DNA of 64,000 nucleotides, taken from assembly GCA_949318235.1 (NCBI GenBank), contig OX439137.1, positions 14,149,291 to 14,213,290 of the forward strand, read 5' to 3'. The notes below the pieces were generated by a model. It was not told the origin of the DNA. It did no database searches and saw only the letters and a program-made list of their open reading frames with translations. Both the position numbers and the translations under genes were made by a program. Position 1 is the stretch's first letter, and every line of letters begins with the position of its first letter. This DNA is from Ecdyonurus torrentis (Eukaryota > Arthropoda > Insecta > Ephemeroptera > Heptageniidae). Shown piece after piece: positions 21,222 through 31,864 of the stretch.

Positions 21222-23077
21222 ACCTTGTTCCTGTTTCTCAAGTGAAAAGCAAGACTATTGATATTCTACGCCAAGTAAGAATACGTCCTGCTCCCCTCAT
21301 CAAAGATCCTCCTGCTAATGTACAACATACTCCTTCTAAAAGCACAGCTGTTGAGGAAGAAAATGTTGATGAACCTGAAGCAATTGAAATTGAAGATTCT
21401 GAAGTAGAAGATGATGAATCTATCATTGAAGAAATGTCACCAGCTGCTAAATATAATTTAAAAGAATTAAGTATTGTTTTAAATAAATTAAGTGATGGTG
21501 ACATTGAAAAGTATTCAAGAGGAAAGCAACAAAACCGTAGAGTTCGTTTTTCTAGTGTTGAAGACATTGAAAGTGAAGTGGAAACTGTGTATGATAGAAA
21601 TAAATCAAAATCTGAAAGTGAGAGAACCAGAGCTATTAGTGACATTGAACCAACACGGCGATCCTCTCGTTATAGTTTACTTAATGAAGAAGCTACTGTT
21701 ACAACATACAAACCTGAACCAGTACTGACAGTTCCTGAGTTTGTGCCTGTGGAAGTGAAAGAAGAGAGTAAAAGTAAGAGTCTTGATGAAATTGCTGCTG
21801 ATATTGAAGCCAAACTACAAGAAGATGAAGAATTGTCAAAACCAAGAGTCAATATGCAAGATCTTTGTTCTGCTCTGAGTGAAGGTTTGGCACAAAAAGT
21901 TCAGCAAAGTAGGTCTCTGCGTAACATATCTAGAAGTCGTGTGAGTGGACTGAGGCGTAAGAAATCAACAGAAGAGTCTCAAAGAACAATGCCAGAATTA
22001 TCTGAGCCACAAATTCAAAATCAGGCTACTGAATCAACTCGACAGAAATCTGCTTCAACTTCAGTCACAGAACAAAATGAACCATCTGTTTATGAATTAC
22101 CATCCCCATCAGTACCTATTTCTGCACAGAATCTTGCTGCTGTGTTGAAATGTCTTCCTAAAAAACAAGAATATTCAATTATTCCAGCAGAATTTGAAGG
22201 GGAAACAGTATTTTACATTAAACTCAAATCTAATAATTCAGAATTATTCAAATCATCAGAAGCACAAAATGGTACAAATATTCCTAGTATTTCATCATCA
22301 AGTCATGACATTCAACCCTTACCAGCTGTAGGTTCTTCTTTAAATATACCAGTAGTTGAAGTAGAAACCCAAGATTCTTCTCCTTTGGAACAGCAATATA
22401 CTGAGAATTTTAAAGAAACTGAAACAGTACCTGCTGAAGTATCTCACAATCTAAATGAAGCTCAAGTCTCTTCTACAATTAAAGCTCAGAATGCAGTGAT
22501 TTTAGTTCCTCCAAACCTTCCTGTTGAAGCTCAGAATACTCAGGAATTATCTGAAACTTCTCCCCAGCTTCCCTCTGAAGATGCTTCTTGTGAAACATCA
22601 AATGAAGTACAACCTGTTTCTGCAGTAGAACTGAATACCATGGAAGTGTCAGATTTGCAAGAACATCCAGAAACTATACCTGAAGTACCTACAAATGTAA
22701 CAAAAACCTTGCTACATGGTTCTTCTTCTACAGAAGTATCTCAAGAGACTGATAATGCCCTGGAAGCTCAAGATTTGCAGGAACTTTCAGACGCTACACC
22801 TGAAGTACCTTCAAGCTTAAGAGGAACTTTAATAAATGATGCTTCTTGCGGAGAAGTATCTCAAGAGACTGATAATGAGTTTGAAGCTCCACATTTAGAA
22901 AAACTTCCAGAAACAGCATCTGAAGTACCTTCCAGCTTTTGTGAAGCTTCATTTCATGAAACTTCTGTAAACACACCTGAAGAGACTGGCGATGCTCAGG
23001 AATTTGTAGACATAGAGCAACTTATGGAGAAGACCATTGAGGAAGCAGATACAGATGTCCTTGCTGCTTTACCACAG
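21222..23077 (+). CDS. ZAD zinc-finger protein, exon 3 of the long isoform (acidic disordered region)
   Basis: Joined to exon 2 it reads IPGDLVPVSQVKSK and runs open for 618 codons after the split codon (residues 112-730). Two motif blocks are shared with the minus-strand paralogue: KYNLK..IVLNKLSDGDIEKY near residue 180 and IEAKLQ..ALSEGLAQKVQQS near residue 310. A folded-looking stretch, VLKCLPKKQEYSIIPAEF, lies near residue 425. The rest is Glu/Ser-rich with repeated EVP, QETDN and LQEL..TPEVPS units, the latter giving three imperfect repeats of about 120 nt at 22650-22940. No zinc fingers. The donor CCACAG|GTTTGA after 23077 is phase 0, so this exon can only feed the exon at 24664, not the other cassettes. 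Confidence 0.88.
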
Positions 23078-23448
23078 GTTTGAAAAAAATTAAATTATTA
23101 TTATTAATCAATAATCATATTTAAAATAAAATCAAATTCTTACATGACTTGTAATCAATTATACCAATTATTGTTATCAATTTATATTTTTCATTAAAGT
23201 GTGAGCTAATTTTCTCAATCTGTTTAGTTGAGAAATAATTGGGCTGTCACGCTGTTTGAGTAGATTAATGCATTTTGTAGCATGTAGGGAGAACATTATT
23301 TTACTCCTTTGTTGCTAAAAGTGAGGTATAAGCTAGTGATATAAATTTAAAAAATTTATTTATAGGCCTACACATATGAAATTTATATGAAAAAAAAATT
23401 AAAAAAATTAATAAATAAATTACATGATACTAAAATAATAAGATAGAA
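23078..23448. other. Intron 3, AT-rich
   Basis: No feature recognised. Confidence 0.5.
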
Positions 23449-23763
23449 ATAGGGGGAGAGAAATTAGAGCACTGTGTATTGAAAATAAATGCTAAGCAAA
23501 ACTCGTTAATTCTGGTTGTTAATGAGACAGGGATTCAAATTAATTCACTAAACTTTGTTAGGACATTTTTTATGAAAATTGTTTAAAAGGACGGGATATT
23601 CTATTTTCAGAATATCCTGTCCTTTTAAACTCATTTCATAAAAAAACATACTAGCAATGTCTAGTGAAAAGTTGAATCCCTCTCCCATTAACTATCAAAA
23701 TTAGAGAATTTTGCTTTGCATTAATTTTCAATACACAGTGCTCAAATTTCTCTCCCCCTATAG
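23449..23763. repeat. 315-bp palindromic MITE, family N
   Basis: Arms start ATAGGGGGAGAGAAATTAGA and are repeated inverted to the end (..TTTCTCTCCCCCTAT). The centre AGGACGGGATATTCT pairs with AGAATATCCTGTCCT. Both arms carry GCACTGTGTATTGAAAAT; similar end sequences occur at 41649 and 50767. Confidence 0.85.
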
Positions 23764-24243
23764 TTATTTTATTCAAATATGCAGAGAAAACAAATATTAC
23801 GGTACATTTTTTTTAATGTCAAGTTGAAGGCTTGACAACATGTTTAGCTCACTCTTACTCTTACTTATTTGAATGTACAGTATATAAGATGTATTTATAT
23901 TTTTTATAATAGATTTATATGTATTTATATTTGCAAGCTTGTTAGTTGCTATATTGCACTTTTATATTTCACTACAACAAGTTTTATTGAGTGTATTTTA
24001 ATGCACAAGTAACTGTATAATTACAAGTTGTCACGTAACTTAATAATGTACTTAAGAAATATATATTGTGCTCTTTGTTGCTGTCAATATTTTCTTATTA
24101 CAGTATTAAGAGGTTATTTTAATTGATGATAAAAATATCAGGAGGGAGGGATAAATATCAAATAGCTTTTCATTAAATAGCTTTATCGTATCTGAGAAAA
24201 ACATGTGATGTGACTATGAGTTCTATGAAGAGAAGAGTTATAG
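23764..24243. other. Intron 3, AT-rich
   Basis: Short TATTTATAT repeats at 23880-23930 and a copy of the GACTATGAGTTCTATGAAG scrap at about 24212. No exon seen. Confidence 0.5.
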
Positions 24244-24560
24244 TTAAAGGTGTAGAACACCTTGAACACAAAAAGTTACGTAATATCCTAACAAACCTGA
24301 AAATCAATGTTGATTTGGCCGGAGTCATTGATTTCTAATTTATTTTCCATTCACAAAATGCCGCTGCCGGTCACTGACGTCACAGCTCGTCCGGTTTACT
24401 TGCGCGTAGACCAGGCGAGCTGTGACGTCAGTGATCGGCAGAGGCATTTTGTGAATGGAAAATAAATTAGAAATCAATCACTCCGGCCAAATCAACGTTG
24501 GTTTTCAGGTTTGTTAGGATATTACGCAACTTTTTTGTTCAAGGTGTTCTACGCCTTTAA
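24244..24560. repeat. Family A MITE, copy 2
   Basis: AAAGGTGTAGAACACCTTGA at the left, AAGGTGTTCTACGCCTTTAA at the right, subterminal TTTCTAATTTATTTTCCATT, and two TGACGTCA palindromes in the centre (about 24375 and 24422). Confidence 0.85.
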
Positions 24561-24663
24561 AGATCATATGATAAATTATCACTGTCATAAGAAAGTCATT
24601 TGATCTAATAGATATACACTTCTCTTTAATACAATATTTTTTACCAATGTTGTATGGTTACAG

Positions 24664-27600
24664 ATTGCAGAGTCAGGAGACTTGAGCACCCTAACTCCAG
24701 AAGCAATGAAATGTCTAGGACTAACACTGGAAGGATCCATTCCACCTAGAGGTACGAAGTACATTCCCCCTAACCCAAACATTTCCCCACCTACATTAGT
24801 ATGTAAGGCAATACAAAATACTCCTACTGTAAGTCCAAAACAACCCGTTTTATCAAAAAACTTAACACCTACTGCATGTAAATCTATTACTTCAAGCAAC
24901 AGCCTAACAATAAATAAATCTATTGAAACTGTAAATGTTTCTAAAAACAAGTCAGATGAAGGTTTAATTGTCAACGTAGTTAGACGTAGTTCAGGTAGGG
25001 TAGCTGCTAAGAAGGCACGTGAAAAGTTTTCCCAAGCAGGTAGTTCTGAAACTGAGGATAATCCTGATGACCCAGATGTTGTGCTTAATTCTGATGACAG
25101 CGAGAGTGGCTCAGAATTAGAGTCCCATCGGTACAATTTCAGAAACTCTAATGCAGACACTTTCTCAGAAACAAGACTCACAAATGCAACAATCGTAGAA
25201 GATACTAGGTGTGTTTCAGACAAAACTAAACCTTTAATTCAAAATGAGGAACAAGATTGTATGATTGTATCAGAATCACCTGCAAAATTGAGAGAGAATG
25301 TGAGAAATGTTTCAGTTACTTCGTTATATCAAGCCCAAGCCACTGGTCTGAGTAGTGGAGTTTTAGATTCAAATAAAATTGCAGTGGATACAACCACAAC
25401 TGATACTCAGATTACAAATTCAGTGGAAATATTAAGTTCAGAAATACCATCTGTAGGTATGGAAGATACTAATGCCACAAAGCGACCCTCACTTACTGTT
25501 AAAAATTCATCAACGTGTCCTGTCTGTCAACAACAAGTCAGTTCACAGGATCTGAATTCTCATCCTTGCTTGCAAACATCAAGAAACAAGAAAAGGTATT
25601 CAATGTTTAATGATTTTGATGATGATGCCCCTGTTGCTAAGACTTGTTGTGTTGTGTGTCATAAACTGGTACCTAATTCACATCTTAGTAAGCATCCCTG
25701 TTTCTTAGGACAGCCGTCAATTGATGATACAGAAAAGACATCTCAACTTGTCACTGAACATGAAGATGTTAATACAAAAGATTCAGAAGCAACCAAAGGT
25801 GGCAGTAAAAATTCTGAAGTAAGCACTGAACCCATAGTTAAAAATTTGAGTAATGAATCAAGCCCTCTGTCAACAGAAATCAGTGTCAATCTGCCTTCTA
25901 ATTGTAACATAAATGATAGTTCAAAATCCCCAATATCAGCTAAAAGTCATATCAATGCCAATATGATTGGTTTACATAATACAGAAAAATCTAAGTTATC
26001 ACCAGTAATTGATACCTTAGATATTGAAATCACTGGATTGGGACCATCATCATTAAGTGATATAGCTAGTATCAAAGAACCAAATGCTAAAAATGTAGAT
26101 GATACTTCTTCTCTTGTCAAAGAGTCCAATCTGCAGAGTATTGAAGAGGAAAATATCTCAACTACAGAAAAAGAAGAAAGTTTTACTAAACTACCTGAAG
26201 ATCTTGCAACGTTTGTATTAGAAAACGAAACCAGTCCTAAAACCGCACCAACCTTAAACTTAAATGAATCTCCAACAACTGTACTTAAAAATCAAGACAG
26301 CATAATGTTAGTAGATACATCGCTGAATCCTGGAAGAAATAACATTGTTGAATCAGTAAACATAGATGCATCCAATCAGCTAACTGATGAAGCTCTACTA
26401 AACTTCTCTGTGCCTGAAAATAGCCCTGAAGTTCCTGATGTACCTCAAATTGACACTACATTGTTTGATGATACAATAACAAGCATCGACATTCCTATGT
26501 TCTCTAGTTCTGATGAAAATGACACACAGGATAAACCAAACTTGACTTGTTCTGAATGCAATGCTCAGTTTGAAGATACCAAATCATTTGTTAATCATTA
26601 TGCTATACACTCGTATGCTGCTAAGGCTATTAGATATAGGAAAAAGAAGACCAAGAAATTAGTAAAGAAAGTAAGAACATCAAAAACTAGAAAATCTCCA
26701 CCTGATCAACCAGAAAATCTACTGGATGAAACATTCATTCAAAATCTGATTGATGTAAACTTACCAAAAGCAGATGATTTGACCATACAACAAGTAGCTA
26801 TGAACACCTCTGTTGATAAACTATATAATGATTTACAACAATCAGAAAAAGAGAAAAGTGGACCTAGAAAAAGTCTTAGAGTGAAAAATGCTAACAAATT
26901 AGCAAAAAAAGTAGTTAAGACAGTCAGAAGAAGATCTATGTCTTCCATTAAATATGAATGTGCTTTCTGTGATAAAAGTTATGTTCAAAAATCTCGTATT
27001 GAGTTGCATATATCATCTCATCTTTCAAATATAGTTGATATACCAGAAAATACCAACATTGAAACTATTATAGAATCTATCAAAACTCCAAAAAATAATG
27101 AAAAATCATCATATAAGAAAAGTATTAGGGTTAAAAAATTATCTGAAAAAATGCAAGAGCTGGAGAAGAATAAGAAGAAAAAGAAAAACTATTTTGTATC
27201 TAAAAGAGAAGGTGGATATGAATGTGATTTCTGTCAGAAAACATACTCTCAGAGATGTAGAATGGAAAATCATATCTTAGACCATTTAAATGAAGAGTTA
27301 GAAGACAGTTATACATGTGAAATTTGCAACCAAGAATTCTCAACATTTTACTTATTTAGCAATCATCAAATCGTACATATTAAACCTTACTCATGTGGTA
27401 TTTGCAGTAAAAGGTTTAAATCCATTAAAGGAAAAACAGTTCATGAAACAGAACAACATAAAAATCAATGCACGGAATGTAAATTACAGTTTAAATCTGA
27501 GAAATGTTTAGAAAAACACTTTTCGACAACACATGAAACAATCAAATGTCTGCATTGTCAAAAGTTACTGAAAACTCAAAATGAATTGAATTTACATATA

Positions 27601-30600
27601 AAGAAAACTCATAAAAATATAACTTATAATTGTCATCTGTGTAATTATGTTTCTCATCAGAAATCAGAATTGAATTCACATGTAAAGAAAAATCATAAAA
27701 ATATAACTTATAGTTGTCATATGTGTAACTATGTAGCTTTTCATAAATCATTATTATGTTCACATATTGAAGGTCATGATATAAAAGATTTTAAATTAAA
27801 AATGAAACAAAGATTACTTAAATCAGATTACCCTTGTGTGTATTGTGATCGTGATTTTCATACCGAGCAAATTCGTAGAGAACATTCCAATGATGTACAT
27901 TCTAACGAGTTTCCATTTTCATGTGAATACTGTTCTTATAGATGTAGAACTGAAAATGCAAGCAAGAAACATAAAAATATTCATGAAGATTATCCGTGTC
28001 CTAAGTGTTCACAAAGATTTAAAATGTTATCTAAATTAACTGAACATATTAAATCACATGGTATTAATAATATAACAGTTACAAAGGACAATTTAAATGT
28101 TCTATTCTCTATGCCAGGTACTAGTAAATCAAATAATTATACTCCAATACGTAATTTTAATGATGAAGTGAGTGAAACAAAACATAAATGTGGCATATGT
28201 ATGAATTTATATAGTTCTGATGATCTGTTAGATCATACATGTTTTGATGAAAATCAGGAAAAAAAACATTCTGTTATTCTGAAAGAAAATACAGAGAAAG
28301 TTTCTTCGCCAGAACCCCCCTTAGAGGCAACATTGTCAACTCCTAAGACACGATCAGCAAAAAAGAGTGAAAATTCTAACAAGAAAAGACATTCATCTGT
28401 TTTGGAAGCTGAAGAGCCTGAACTTTTAGCGGAGGTAAGCCCAAACAGAAAAAGATGTTCATCTGTTTTGAAAGCTCAACGGCCTGGGCTTTTAGAAGAG
28501 GGAAGCCCAAACAGAAAAGTATGTTCATCTGTTTTGAAAACTGAAGAGCCCCAACTTTTAGCGGAGGGAAGAGCAAATAGAAAAAGATGTTCATCTGTTT
28601 TGGAAGCTCAAGGGCTTGAACTTTTAGCAGAAGGAGGCCCAAACAGAAAAAGACATTCATCTGATTTGGAAGCTCAAGGGTCTGAGCTTTTAGAAACAAA
28701 AAAGAAGGTGCATTGTGAAATTGTTAAAGATGTTTCTAAAATAAAGGAAGAACAGGGAAAAGAAGAAACAATTCAAAAAAGAACAACTAATGACTCAAAA
28801 GCAAAACTGAAAAAATTACCACCTTCGAAAACTACAAAATTACAAAAACAGCAGCAGCAAAGTAAAGTAACTAAAAAGAAGCAAAATACAAAAACTATGA
28901 GTGTAGATCAATCAGAAACGAACTATAATATTGGAAGAGAAATGACTGATAAAGAAAAAACTGCAGACCAGAAAACATCAGAGAACGTAAGAAGTCTTAG
29001 AAAAAGGAAAGCTGAAACTAAAGAGATTAAACCAAATGCTGATAAGAAAATAAAGAAGGTTTTAAAAAAGAAATCACATGCACAAGTAAACTCTGTATTG
29101 TTATCTGAAGAAGTAACTACTCTTGAAAAATTAAAAGTTGATGAAAAAACAATAAACTACTGGTCTTCAACCATTCAAAATAAACTAAGTTCAAAATTAA
29201 TGTGTTCCAACAATGGAGAAATTAATGAAGCATCTACTGAATCTCAAGTAAATCAAGCAGTCAAAAAGTCAGACAATACTAGTATGTCTGTTAACTCACC
29301 TGAGAAACTAGAAAGCAAGTCTGAGAGAGTGTTGCGGAACAAAAGAGAGAGGAAATCAGGAGAAAAATCAAGCCCTGATAAAAAATCAGGTGCTGGAGAC
29401 ATTGTGTCAGTACGTAAAAAACTGCACTTTACTAATGAAGAAAACCAAACTGCAAAGACAGAATCTATGAAACCACATTTATCTAAATCACCTAAAAAAT
29501 CAGAACTAAAACAAACTACAATTGTACCTCAAAATACAGAAAACGTAATTGAACAAAATGTGACTAACAAATTAAAAGGTGCTGTATTTGTACCTCTAAG
29601 AAGTCAAAGTAAAAAAGTTGTCAATGAGGAATCAGAAGCTCCTTCTTTGTCACCTATATCAGAAAATGTAAAGAAAGATAACAAATCTTTTAATACTATA
29701 AAAACCACGTCTCCTGAAAAATTAGAATCTCAGAGTCCTATTCCAGGCAGAGTTTTGCGCGGACAAAAACTGCAAGAGTCTCCTGAAAAACCAGACACTT
29801 CAGAAGTTACATCAAAAAAAGTCCAACGTAAGAAACAAGCAGTAAAACTTAAAGTTGAAATATTAGAGAGTGAAATCTTATCAATTTCTACAAGATCAAA
29901 GAAAACAGAAAGCCCTAAAAAACCACAAACTTTGGAAGTAAAGCCAGTAGAAGTCATAAGCAAGAAACAAGCAGTAAAACCTGAAGTGGAAAAATTAGAA
30001 AGTGAAGTCTTACGAACTTCTACAAGATCAAAGAAAACAGAAAGCCCTAAAAAAACAGATACTTTGGAAGTACAGCCAGTAGAAGTCATAAGCAAGAAAC
30101 AAGCAGTAAAACCTGAAGTGGAAAAATCAGAGAGTGAAATCTTACCAGTTTCAACTAGATCAAAGAACACAGAAAGCCCTAAAAAATCAGAAACTGCAGT
30201 AATTAAGTCTGAAAAAGTTGTAAGTAAAAAAGAAATAGCCAAACCTGAACTAGTAAAATCAAAGAGTGATATTTTGCCTAGCTTAGGTCGTAATAGACTT
30301 GCTGAAAATACTGAATCACCAAAAAAATCTAAAGCAGAAAAATGTAAAGTTGCTGATGATAAAACAGTATCTCTTGCCATGACAAAACAATCTCCTAAAA
30401 CAACTAAATCATCTACTAAGAAAAAAGTGAGCAAAGTATGGTCAGATTGTAATAAAGAGCTCTCAACGGGTCATGTTTGTGTCAAGAAATGTGAGAAGTG
30501 TCAAAAATCATACCCTACCAGTGACATTGAAACACATCGCTGTACAAGAGCTCAGAGTGCTCAGAAAACTTGTCTCAAATGTAAACAGTCCATTTACTCT

Positions 30601-30633
30601 CTAAGTGGTTCTCATGTTTGCAATAGAAAATAG
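24664..30633 (+). CDS. ZAD zinc-finger protein, terminal exon of the long isoform (12 C2H2 fingers)
   Basis: After acceptor TATGGTTACAG the exon is open from 24664 (IAESGDLSTLTPEAMK) for 1,989 codons to TAG; with exons 1-3 the protein has 2,719 aa. Order: two short C-x2-C-x11-H-x-C modules near residues 1015 and 1060; a lone C2H2 near 1358; eleven more C2H2 fingers at about 1494-1863 with irregular linkers (YECAFC, YECDFC, YTCEIC, YSCGIC and others); a third C-x2-C-x11-H-x-C module near 1906; five 21-22-residue repeats at 1970-2073; a Lys/Ser-rich region with TRSKKTESPKK repeats; and two final CxxC..HxC modules (CEKC, CLKC) near 2673 and 2700. Very long for a ZAD protein. A nuclear DNA-binding or scaffold role is expected from the family; targets are unknown. 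Confidence 0.92.
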   Translation: MAESGDLSTLTPEAMKCLGLTLEGSIPPRGTKYIPPNPNISPPTLVCKAIQNTPTVSPKQPVLSKNLTPTACKSITSSNSLTINKSIETVNVSKNKSDEGLIVNVVRRSSGRVAAKKAREKFSQAGSSETEDNPDDPDVVLNSDDSESGSELESHRYNFRNSNADTFSETRLTNATIVEDTRCVSDKTKPLIQNEEQDCMIVSESPAKLRENVRNVSVTSLYQAQATGLSSGVLDSNKIAVDTTTTDTQITNSVEILSSEIPSVGMEDTNATKRPSLTVKNSSTCPVCQQQVSSQDLNSHPCLQTSRNKKRYSMFNDFDDDAPVAKTCCVVCHKLVPNSHLSKHPCFLGQPSIDDTEKTSQLVTEHEDVNTKDSEATKGGSKNSEVSTEPIVKNLSNESSPLSTEISVNLPSNCNINDSSKSPISAKSHINANMIGLHNTEKSKLSPVIDTLDIEITGLGPSSLSDIASIKEPNAKNVDDTSSLVKESNLQSIEEENISTTEKEESFTKLPEDLATFVLENETSPKTAPTLNLNESPTTVLKNQDSIMLVDTSLNPGRNNIVESVNIDASNQLTDEALLNFSVPENSPEVPDVPQIDTTLFDDTITSIDIPMFSSSDENDTQDKPNLTCSECNAQFEDTKSFVNHYAIHSYAAKAIRYRKKKTKKLVKKVRTSKTRKSPPDQPENLLDETFIQNLIDVNLPKADDLTIQQVAMNTSVDKLYNDLQQSEKEKSGPRKSLRVKNANKLAKKVVKTVRRRSMSSIKYECAFCDKSYVQKSRIELHISSHLSNIVDIPENTNIETIIESIKTPKNNEKSSYKKSIRVKKLSEKMQELEKNKKKKKNYFVSKREGGYECDFCQKTYSQRCRMENHILDHLNEELEDSYTCEICNQEFSTFYLFSNHQIVHIKPYSCGICSKRFKSIKGKTVHETEQHKNQCTECKLQFKSEKCLEKHFSTTHETIKCLHCQKLLKTQNELNLHIKKTHKNITYNCHLCNYVSHQKSELNSHVKKNHKNITYSCHMCNYVAFHKSLLCSHIEGHDIKDFKLKMKQRLLKSDYPCVYCDRDFHTEQIRREHSNDVHSNEFPFSCEYCSYRCRTENASKKHKNIHEDYPCPKCSQRFKMLSKLTEHIKSHGINNITVTKDNLNVLFSMPGTSKSNNYTPIRNFNDEVSETKHKCGICMNLYSSDDLLDHTCFDENQEKKHSVILKENTEKVSSPEPPLEATLSTPKTRSAKKSENSNKKRHSSVLEAEEPELLAEVSPNRKRCSSVLKAQRPGLLEEGSPNRKVCSSVLKTEEPQLLAEGRANRKRCSSVLEAQGLELLAEGGPNRKRHSSDLEAQGSELLETKKKVHCEIVKDVSKIKEEQGKEETIQKRTTNDSKAKLKKLPPSKTTKLQKQQQQSKVTKKKQNTKTMSVDQSETNYNIGREMTDKEKTADQKTSENVRSLRKRKAETKEIKPNADKKIKKVLKKKSHAQVNSVLLSEEVTTLEKLKVDEKTINYWSSTIQNKLSSKLMCSNNGEINEASTESQVNQAVKKSDNTSMSVNSPEKLESKSERVLRNKRERKSGEKSSPDKKSGAGDIVSVRKKLHFTNEENQTAKTESMKPHLSKSPKKSELKQTTIVPQNTENVIEQNVTNKLKGAVFVPLRSQSKKVVNEESEAPSLSPISENVKKDNKSFNTIKTTSPEKLESQSPIPGRVLRGQKLQESPEKPDTSEVTSKKVQRKKQAVKLKVEILESEILSISTRSKKTESPKKPQTLEVKPVEVISKKQAVKPEVEKLESEVLRTSTRSKKTESPKKTDTLEVQPVEVISKKQAVKPEVEKSESEILPVSTRSKNTESPKKSETAVIKSEKVVSKKEIAKPELVKSKSDILPSLGRNRLAENTESPKKSKAEKCKVADDKTVSLAMTKQSPKTTKSSTKKKVSKVWSDCNKELSTGHVCVKKCEKCQKSYPTSDIETHRCTRAQSAQKTCLKCKQSIYSLSGSHVCNRK

Positions 30634-30768
30634 CTAGTAAGCATAGGGTGTTATGTTTAAATCATATTTATAGTGGAATAATATTTTGAGGTTTTCATTA
30701 ATGTGTACTACTAAGACCTAATAACATGTTCGTTGGTTCATAAAAATAATAATCAGGCGATTTCTATG

Positions 30769-31245
30769 AGAGGACTTGCAAAAGTAGGTTTAGTGAGAAA
30801 ATAAACAAACTCACAGCCCAACAATACTAACAAAGTGCTAGCAGACGACTTAGCATTCCTGTCTACATTTAACATGCTTTCTTATGGGGGAATGAAGCAG
30901 CTATAACTTGAGTTAGAATTATTTTTCACAGCTGAAATTTTTACTGTAGCTTACTGAGCCTACAAGCTTTTGTTTTCCTGGATTTGAAGTCGATTGGGTA
31001 AAATAATAATTTTTAACCAAATTATTTGAAATCCAGGAAAACAAAAGCTTGTAGGCTCAGTAAGCTACAGTAAAAATTTCAGCTGTGAAAAATAATTCTA
31101 ACTCAAGTTATAGCTGCTTCATTCCCCCATAAGAAAGCATGTTAAATGTAGACAGGAATGCTAAGTCGTCTGCTAGCACTTTGTTAGTATTGTTGGGCTG
31201 TGAGTTTGTTTATTTTCTCACTAAACCTACTTTTGCAAGTCCTCT
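30769..31245. repeat. 477-bp near-perfect palindrome just after the long-isoform stop codon
   Basis: Arms 30769-30985 and 31029-31245 (217 bp each) are almost exact inverse copies, with a loop of about 43 bp. It begins 136 bp after the stop codon and so probably lies in the 3' untranslated region. An AATAAA at 30800-30805 sits inside the left arm. No TA or 8-bp duplication is obvious at the borders. Confidence 0.88.
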
Positions 31246-31831
31246 AATAGAGGTTAAATATTCTCTTGTACATTCACAATTTCTTTATTTTCTCTTCTTT
31301 CCCAAAGTTTGCTTCTGTTACAAATTTATTTAAACTTCTCTAATTTAACAAGCCGTGTTGTTCAGCTTAAATCATTAACCTATACAAGTTATAAAAAGTA
31401 ATTGCTTAATTTAAAAAAAACAAAACAGTAAACATGAAATCTTGTAAGTAAAAACAAATACAATGAGATTTCTTTTTAAAAAAATCGAAAGCCAAGAATA
31501 TTTCAATTTTTGATTTATCTGTGTATTCTGATCATTTTAGTTTATTATTATTATTCAAACTGTCAACTATTGTTGTATTTTTTTGTTTCTATTAATTAAA
31601 GATTTTCGCGTAATATAGTTTTCAATATAACGTGCTTTAATGCTATCTATTACTTTCCTTTGATTTGCAATTTAAACCAAAATGGTTTTTTCTTATATTA
31701 TATTTATATTGTTGTATTAGATTTTTAACACTGTAGAATAATTTTTTTAAAGGTTTCTTTTATTTCTATTATTAAAAATGTAGTGTATGATGTTAAAAAA
31801 TAAATAAAATTTTAACATCATACAGATACGT

Positions 31832-31864
<33 letters not shown>

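Noticed and set aside
28376..30434. Minus-strand reading frames opposite the long finger exon
   Set aside because: They mirror the tandem repeats of the coding strand; the plus frame has fingers, correct splice phase and full length.
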